A stretch of DNA of 10,950 bases from an uncultured Lentisphaeria bacterium. GTDB lineage: Bacteria > Verrucomicrobiota > Lentisphaeria > JABSQK01 > CAJWLW01. Shown here piece after piece: positions 6,387-10,950 of the stretch. The notes beneath the pieces were generated by a model. The model ran no database searches, was not told the origin of the DNA, and saw nothing but the letters and a program-made list of their open reading frames with translations. The stretch spans positions 1 to 10,950 of the forward strand of contig CAJWLW010000151.1 of the NCBI GenBank assembly GCA_913042885.1. Direction: 5' to 3'. Made by a program: the position numbers and the translations under genes. Every line of letters begins with the position of its first letter. Within the stretch, counting starts at the first letter, position 1.

Positions 6387-8273
6387 CTATTTTCGTCGTG
6401 TCAGGATGTAATACAGCCGGCCGGAGGCGAGGACGATAAAGAGCAGGGAGATGCCGCCAAGGAAAGCGAGGTTGTTGAGCCAGAGGTCATCCGGCATGTC
6501 CTGGAACAACTCGTCGGAGGTTATGCGCAGGGCGGCGACAACTGGATTGAGCGTCAGCCAGAACAGGCGCACGTTGAAGCTGAAGACACCGGGAAGCTCG
6601 GCGGCCAGCGTGCCGATACAGATCAACGCCGCAAAACAGTAACTGATGGCGGTGGCGTGACTGGTTTTCTGTGAAAACGCCGAGGCACACAAGCCGGCGG
6701 TGATGAAGGCGACAGTTGTCAACACCAGCACCGCGCACCAGGCGCCGATACGCCAGTAATTTGCCTCCACCTCGAGGTCCGCCAGCGAATAGAGCACCGG
6801 CAGACTGCTGATCAGGAAGATCGAGACATAGACAAAAGCGGCCTGCAGCTTACCAATGACCACCCGCACTGCGGTGATTGGCGTCATCCGCAGCATCAGC
6901 ATCGTGCGGCTGGATATTTCGTCGGTGATCGAGCCGCTGGTGATTGCCGGCGCCAGGATCGCGACGATGCCCATCTGGTAGAGGATTGCCACCCAGCGCA
7001 CGGTGTCGGGCGACAGTTCGTCGGCATACTGGACACAGACGAGAATCAACAGGGTGAGACAAAGGATCACACAACCGATGAGGCTCCAGATGATAAACTG
7101 CGGTTTGCCGAAAATTTTCCCGCGCATCTCAGCGATGAACACCGGGTTCATGAAGCGGATCGGTTTCTTGCGCTTCAGCGGATCGATCAGATAGAATGGC
7201 CAGGTGAGTTTGCGCTTGGCCGACTTGCGTAAGTCGGTGAACTGTTCCGTGTACTTGCTGCCGGCCGTACGCTTCAGTTTGAGAACCTTGAAGTAGAAAA
7301 GCAGCACCAGCAGATCGATGAACACGCAGAGAATCAGGATCAATGTCGGATTGGCAAATTGCTCGAGTATCGTCGGGTCGCTGTAAATGGTGAAGATCGT
7401 GTGTGCTTCCACGATGACGACCGGGATCATGACGATAATCATCGCATTGGCAATCCAGCCGTAAACGCGTTCGGGCCGCGGCGGCGCCAGCAGGAACTTG
7501 GTGAAGACAACCAACAACAGCACCAGCAGGATGGCCATACCCACTATATGAATGTTGAAGACCGCGTACGGACTCTCGGTCAGGTGCGACAACTGCGTCG
7601 CCTCGTGACGCGCCGGGAACAGCAGCGAGTACATGGCATCGAACGGGCTGAAGCTGCGGATGAAGAGCCAGACTTTCGGATATTGCAGCACACGCCCGAG
7701 CAGGGAATACGGCAACCAGGTGCCGCCGGCCAAAAGGGCAACAGCCAGATAGCTGGTCATCAGCGCAGTGAAGGTCCGGCGGCACAGGGCGCTGAGCGCC
7801 AGACCGAGGATGCCGTAGGTAATTGCTGCCATCGTGATGACGGCATAGGCCCGCAGCAGCAGGCTGGGCCCGATGCCGCCGCTCAGGGAGCACAGCGCCC
7901 CGATCGGCATCGACACGAGGATGACGACAATGATCAGCGCCAGTGATGACATCAGCTTGCCGCGCAGCAGCTCGCCGGGCGTCATCAGCGAAGTCTTGAT
8001 CAGGTCGAAACTGTTATTCTCCCGCTCCGTAGTGAGTGAAGGGCTGGTCAAGGCCGGCACCAGCAGAATAATCAGAGCAAGGTTGCTCATCAGGAAGATC
8101 GTGAAGATCTCCATGCTCTTGTCCGAGGCCAGCGAGAAGACGCCGGAAGATGGCCACAGGAAAATCAGGATCGACGAGAGCATTGCCAGGAAGGCGATGA
8201 TCAGCCCGATCACTTTGGGATCACGCGCGGCGGCCTTGACTTCGCGTACGAAAATTGGATTGCCCGTGATCAT
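6387..8273 (-). CDS. Double-unit ABC-2 type transporter permease
   Basis: A 628-residue membrane protein with about 14 predicted helices (near 21-40, 56-76, 107-127, 142-163, 168-187, 240-261, 272-293, 308-328, 392-413, 426-446, 477-497, 510-531, 541-560 and 600-617). It is an internal duplication. NPIFVREVK near residue 5 recurs as NPVFIAEMR near 376. The block PALTS...MTP...GKL at 73-107 recurs as PAITS...MTP...GKL at 442-476. Each half resembles an ABC-2 (GldF/NosY-like) permease, so one chain may supply both halves of the channel. The substrate is unknown and no ATP-binding subunit is in the window. ATG at 8273 lies 16 bp after the oxidoreductase stop, suggesting co-transcription, though no clear Shine-Dalgarno is visible. 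A basic loop (about 332-372) links the two halves. Confidence 0.88.
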   Translation of the reverse strand: MITGNPIFVREVKAAARDPKVIGLIIAFLAMLSSILIFLWPSSGVFSLASDKSMEIFTIFLMSNLALIILLVPALTSPSLTTERENNSFDLIKTSLMTPGELLRGKLMSSLALIIVVILVSMPIGALCSLSGGIGPSLLLRAYAVITMAAITYGILGLALSALCRRTFTALMTSYLAVALLAGGTWLPYSLLGRVLQYPKVWLFIRSFSPFDAMYSLLFPARHEATQLSHLTESPYAVFNIHIVGMAILLVLLLVVFTKFLLAPPRPERVYGWIANAMIIVMIPVVIVEAHTIFTIYSDPTILEQFANPTLILILCVFIDLLVLLFYFKVLKLKRTAGSKYTEQFTDLRKSAKRKLTWPFYLIDPLKRKKPIRFMNPVFIAEMRGKIFGKPQFIIWSLIGCVILCLTLLILVCVQYADELSPDTVRWVAILYQMGIVAILAPAITSGSITDEISSRTMLMLRMTPITAVRVVIGKLQAAFVYVSIFLISSLPVLYSLADLEVEANYWRIGAWCAVLVLTTVAFITAGLCASAFSQKTSHATAISYCFAALICIGTLAAELPGVFSFNVRLFWLTLNPVVAALRITSDELFQDMPDDLWLNNLAFLGGISLLFIVLASGRLYYILTRRK

Positions 8274-8289
8274 GTGTTTGCCGATGTTT

Positions 8290-9609
8290 TCATAGTTTGT
8301 AAAGCGTATCTACGTCCACTGGCAGGCCGGTATTGAACGACTGGTTAGCGGCGATGCCGGTCATGATCGAGTTGACCCCGTCAATATAGCTGGCGGCGCG
8401 CCCCAGTGGATCGTCCCCGGCGCCATGGAACAGGTCGCGGAGCAACCGCACGTCGCCACCGCCGTGGCCGCCATGTGCTTCTTCATAATCGACGGTGTGG
8501 GCCTTTTCGAAATGCGCCTGCAGAATCAATTCCGGCACGTTGCCGGCACCCTCCTCCGGTTCATCAATCTCGTGCAGTCCTGGCAGGTTGAAATCGGATG
8601 CGCTGCCACTCACATAGGCGGCCTCGACAGCGTTCACTTCGAGCCGGCCGTTGGTACCATTGAACATGACCCGATACCCTTCCCACGGGCAGTGGGCATT
8701 GAGCGAGTAGGTCATTACCGCCTTGTTGTGATAGCGTACCATCACTGCCATGGTGTCCTCGATAGAGATGCCGTCGCCGAAGACGCTTTGGTCGCGGTAG
8801 TAACCGTCCTCGTGCTCGGCATCGAGGTAAAGTCCATGGAGATATTCGTCGCCTTCCGCCATATCGAGTGCGAAGGGATCGTCGTCGGCGAGCTTCGAGC
8901 CGCGGGTACGGCTGTAGAAGTCTGTGATGCCACGGCTTTCGGCGTTCTCCTTTCCGTAATACCGCAGGTCGCCCATGCCGAATACGGTCTTCGGCCGAGA
9001 ATCGATCCACCAGTTGACCAGATCGAAATGGTGTGTCGCCTTGTGCACCAGAAGTCCGCCGCTGTTGCGTTTGTCGCGATGCCAGCGGCGAAAGTAGTCG
9101 GCGCCATGACTGGTGTTCAGCAGCCACTCGAAGTGTAGGCTGAGGACCTCACCGATGGCGCCGCCCTGGATAAGCTCTTTGACCTTGCTGTTGCGCGGTG
9201 CGTAGCGGTAGTTGAAGGTAACGCGCAGGTTACGGCCGGTGGCCTTAACCGTGTCGATGATCTGTTGGCACTTTTCAGCATCGATGGTCATCGGCTTTTC
9301 GCTGATGGCGTCGCAGCCGAGTTCCATGGCGCGGCAGGCGTACTTGTGGTGGGCTCGGTCCACGGTCGTGACGATCACTGTATCCGGCTTCTGCTCCGCG
9401 ACCATGCGGTCGAAGTCGGCAGCGTGATAGGTTGGCACCGGGTCGTGCTTGTCGTCTTGGAGCTTCCGGTTGTAGAAGTCCATCCGTGTCTGGTTGACGT
9501 CAGCGAGGGCGACCAGCTCGGCAACGTCGGAATAGTCATCGGAAATCGCCTGCAGGAACATTGCCGAGCGACCGCCGGCACCGATAAGTGCGTATTTCTT
9601 GCGGGCCAT
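8290..9609 (-). CDS. Gfo/Idh/MocA family NAD(P)-dependent oxidoreductase
   Basis: A 439-residue soluble dehydrogenase-like protein. The N-terminal Rossmann fold begins directly at the chosen ATG (KKYALIGAGGRS, residues 4-15), with an acidic strand end at LVALADVN. The family motif EKP is at 104-106 (SEKPMTID). NYRYAPRN (133-140) and HKATHHFDLVNWW (189-201) are in the C-terminal substrate/catalytic half. Members oxidise or reduce sugars, inositols and related polyols, or act as lyases through a bound cofactor. The substrate here cannot be told. The frame is open further upstream, to about 9867, but that extension has no family similarity and overlaps the divergent gene, so ATG 9609 is the start. 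No secretion signal is seen. The permease gene begins 16 bp downstream on the same strand. Confidence 0.92.
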   Translation of the reverse strand: MARKKYALIGAGGRSAMFLQAISDDYSDVAELVALADVNQTRMDFYNRKLQDDKHDPVPTYHAADFDRMVAEQKPDTVIVTTVDRAHHKYACRAMELGCDAISEKPMTIDAEKCQQIIDTVKATGRNLRVTFNYRYAPRNSKVKELIQGGAIGEVLSLHFEWLLNTSHGADYFRRWHRDKRNSGGLLVHKATHHFDLVNWWIDSRPKTVFGMGDLRYYGKENAESRGITDFYSRTRGSKLADDDPFALDMAEGDEYLHGLYLDAEHEDGYYRDQSVFGDGISIEDTMAVMVRYHNKAVMTYSLNAHCPWEGYRVMFNGTNGRLEVNAVEAAYVSGSASDFNLPGLHEIDEPEEGAGNVPELILQAHFEKAHTVDYEEAHGGHGGGDVRLLRDLFHGAGDDPLGRAASYIDGVNSIMTGIAANQSFNTGLPVDVDTLYKL

Positions 9610-9668
9610 GAAGTTGCTTTGGGAAATGCGTGGATTGTGCGTCAGGCCGTGGATCAAGCAAAACAGCA

Positions 9669-9696
9669 AATATACGAGCCAGTAACGACTAATCAA
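9669..9696 (-). promoter_or_regulatory. Candidate sigma-70-type promoter for the oxidoreductase gene
   Basis: On the minus strand TTGATT (9696 to 9691) and TATATT (9674 to 9669) are separated by 16 bases, a reasonable match to -35 and -10 elements. Transcription would start near 9662, giving a leader of about 50 bases before ATG 9609. It lies in the 169-bp gap shared with the divergent lipoprotein gene. Confidence 0.4.
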
Positions 9697-9743
9697 ACGT
9701 GTCGGGGCGACTATATTGACAGCCAAGAGAAGGGACTGCAAGT

Positions 9744-9761
9744 TGCCGGACTTCGCCGGCA
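9744..9761 (+). promoter_or_regulatory. Hairpin immediately upstream of the lipoprotein ribosome binding site
   Basis: TGCCGG (9744-9749) and CCGGCA (9756-9761) form a perfect 6-bp GC-rich stem around ACTTCG. The ribosome binding site AAGAGGA (9764-9770) follows after two bases, and the ATG is at 9779. A stem this close to the binding site could affect initiation or mRNA stability. A TTGACA at 9716-9721 is present, but no good -10 follows it. Confidence 0.3.
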
Positions 9762-9778
9762 CAAAGAGGAACGCGATC

Positions 9779-10339
9779 ATGCGCACGCTTACACTTCTGA
9801 TGATGCTGACGCTGGCAATCACCGCTTGCCGGGCCAGTGGCCAGCGGATTCGTGGCATCCGCGGCAAGCAAGCGCCGAAATGGGAAGTCCGTCAATGGAT
9901 CAACCTGCCCGAGGATAAGCAATCCATTGATATCAGTGACTATGCGGGGAAGGTCGTCTACCTTTTCTGCTTTCAGTCCTGGTGCCCGGGCTGTCACAGC
10001 AGCGGGTTTCCAACGCTGCAGACGCTGTCCGAACGCTACAGCGATGATGACGATGTTGCCTTTGTCGCTGTTCAGACCGTCTTTGAAGGGTTCAGCAGCA
10101 ACACCCCGAAGCGTGCCTGGGAGAACGCGAAAAAGTACAAGCTCGACTTCCCCGTCGGCCACAGCGGCAGCCGTGACGAGTATTCGAGAATCATGCGCAC
10201 CTACCGCACCGGCGGCACGCCCTGGACGATCATCATCGACCGCGACGGCGTCGTACGCTACAACGACTTCCATGTCAAGCCGAAAGCGGCAATTTCTCTG
10301 ATCAACAAACTCAAGGCCGCAGAAGCGGAAGAGGACTGA
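9779..10339 (+). CDS. Thioredoxin-fold lipoprotein (TlpA/ResA-like)
   Basis: A 186-residue protein with a short lipoprotein signal: MRT, a hydrophobic run, and lipobox ITAC with the lipidated cysteine at residue 17. It should be anchored to a membrane on the periplasmic side. The thioredoxin-like domain has the redox motif W-C-P-G-C at 68-72 and the cis-proline in GGTPW (P148), followed by IIIDRDGVVRY, as in the TlpA/ResA/AhpC-TSA family. Such proteins reduce or exchange disulfides, for example in cytochrome c maturation; the substrate here is unknown. ATG 9779 is chosen over an in-frame TTG at 9716 because it gives a clean signal peptide and has AAGAGGA eight bases upstream. The stop overlaps the murC start (TGATG), so the two are probably translationally coupled. 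Confidence 0.9.
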   Translation: MRTLTLLMMLTLAITACRASGQRIRGIRGKQAPKWEVRQWINLPEDKQSIDISDYAGKVVYLFCFQSWCPGCHSSGFPTLQTLSERYSDDDDVAFVAVQTVFEGFSSNTPKRAWENAKKYKLDFPVGHSGSRDEYSRIMRTYRTGGTPWTIIIDRDGVVRYNDFHVKPKAAISLINKLKAAEAEED

Positions 10340-10950
10340 TGTCGCGGCGCAATCTTCCCTGGAACAACCTCCATTTCATCGGTATCGGCGGCGTCGGTAT
10401 GACTGGGCTGGCGCTGATTTGCCGCGACCTCGGCGTCTCCGTCCGCGGCAGCGACAAAGCAGCATCGAAGAACGTCGACCTGTTGCGCGGGCGCGGTGCC
10501 GAAGTTGTCGTCGGCCATGACGCTGCACATGTACAGAACCCAGACCTGGTGGTGTATTCTTCCGCTGTCGACTCGGACAATCCAGAATACGCCGCTGCCG
10601 TTGCTCGCGGCCTGCCGCTGCTGCTGCGCGGCGAATTTCTGGCTGCCCTGGCGCCCTACTGGCCGACCGTTGTCTCGATCGCCGGGTCCCACGGCAAGAC
10701 TACCGTCACGGCCATGCTCACCCATATCCTGCTACAGACCGGTCACCGGCCGGGCTACCTGATCGGCGGCGCGGTTCCCAGCCTGGCCGCCCCTGCTGCC
10801 GCCGGCGCTGGCGCGCTGCTGGTCGCCGAAGTAGATGAAAGCGACGGCACCCAGGCTGCCATGAGGAGTTCGCATGCCATTGTCATCAACGTTGGGGACG
10901 ACCACTGCTGGAGCGTCGGCGGCGAGGCCGCTCTGCGCCAGTGTTTCCAG
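10339..10950 (+). CDS. murC: UDP-N-acetylmuramate--L-alanine ligase MurC (3' end outside window)
   Basis: The first 204 residues of a Mur ligase; the frame is open to the end of the window. MurC adds L-alanine to UDP-N-acetylmuramate in the cytoplasm, the first amino-acid step of peptidoglycan precursor synthesis. The N-terminal Rossmann-like domain has HFIGIGGVGMTGLA (12-25) and ends its second strand at RGSD (36-39). The ATP-binding loop is AGSHGKTT (115-122). The MurC-type acidic motif AEVDESDGT is at 163-171, and NVGDDHCWSVGGE follows. These motifs favour MurC over MurD, E or F. Mpl, which shares the fold, is a less likely alternative. The ATG at 10339 overlaps the lipoprotein stop by one base. 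A protein of about 450-490 residues would be expected, so more than half is missing. Confidence 0.93.
   Translation, partial: MSRRNLPWNNLHFIGIGGVGMTGLALICRDLGVSVRGSDKAASKNVDLLRGRGAEVVVGHDAAHVQNPDLVVYSSAVDSDNPEYAAAVARGLPLLLRGEFLAALAPYWPTVVSIAGSHGKTTVTAMLTHILLQTGHRPGYLIGGAVPSLAAPAAAGAGALLVAEVDESDGTQAAMRSSHAIVINVGDDHCWSVGGEAALRQCFQ

Noticed and set aside
6163..6387. 74-codon minus-strand frame starting at GTG overlapping the permease stop
   Set aside because: Arginine-rich with no recognisable motif and no ribosome binding site stronger than chance; stop-start overlap alone is not enough.
7129..7893. 254-codon minus-strand frame inside the permease gene
   Set aside because: Same strand, different frame from a clear membrane protein; His/Arg/Ala-rich and domain-free.
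8425..9138. 237-codon plus-strand frame opposite the oxidoreductase gene
   Set aside because: It is entirely antisense to a well-supported Gfo/Idh/MocA gene and shows no domain; typical long shadow frame in G+C-rich DNA.

Overview
This 10,950-bp window is a G+C-rich bacterial chromosomal fragment with no rRNA, tRNA, insertion sequence or CRISPR array that I can see. The gene content suggests a member of the PVC superphylum (Lentisphaerota, Kiritimatiellota or Planctomycetota relatives). This rests on a C-terminal tail with the 'DPFDGQPLRY' pattern, a Gfo/Idh/MocA oxidoreductase, a large double-unit ABC-2 permease, receiver-kinase fusions and murC. The placement is an inference from gene style, not a phylogeny.

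Layout. At 2-677 (+) are the 3' end of a protein of unknown function and a Rieske [2Fe-2S] ferredoxin-like protein. At 873-2602 (+) are overlapping genes for the molybdate ABC transporter permease (ModB) and ATPase (ModC), with no binding protein in the window. At 2631-5796 (-), converging on modC, is a signalling cluster read from right to left. It holds a stand-alone receiver (CheY-like), an intact receiver-Ser/Thr kinase fusion, and a second receiver-kinase fusion. The second fusion has lost its reading frame once inside the kinase domain and has no usable start codon ahead of its receiver. At 5797-6386 is a 590-bp gene-poor stretch that looks like the leader of the signalling cluster. At 6387-9609 (-) are a 14-helix ABC-2 type permease made of two homologous halves and, just upstream of it, a Gfo/Idh/MocA oxidoreductase. 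At 9779-10950 (+), divergent from the oxidoreductase, are a thioredoxin-fold lipoprotein and murC, which runs off the window end.

The most distinctive part is the signalling cluster. Receiver domains that normally take phosphate from histidine kinases are fused to Hanks-type Ser/Thr kinases, in two tandem copies beside a lone receiver. All the receiver and kinase signature residues I can check are kept in both copies, although the second copy is broken. That copy follows directly and in frame after the UGA (UGA-C context) of the first. The molybdate genes and murC are conventional. The oxidoreductase and permease are probably co-transcribed, but a joint function cannot be read from sequence.
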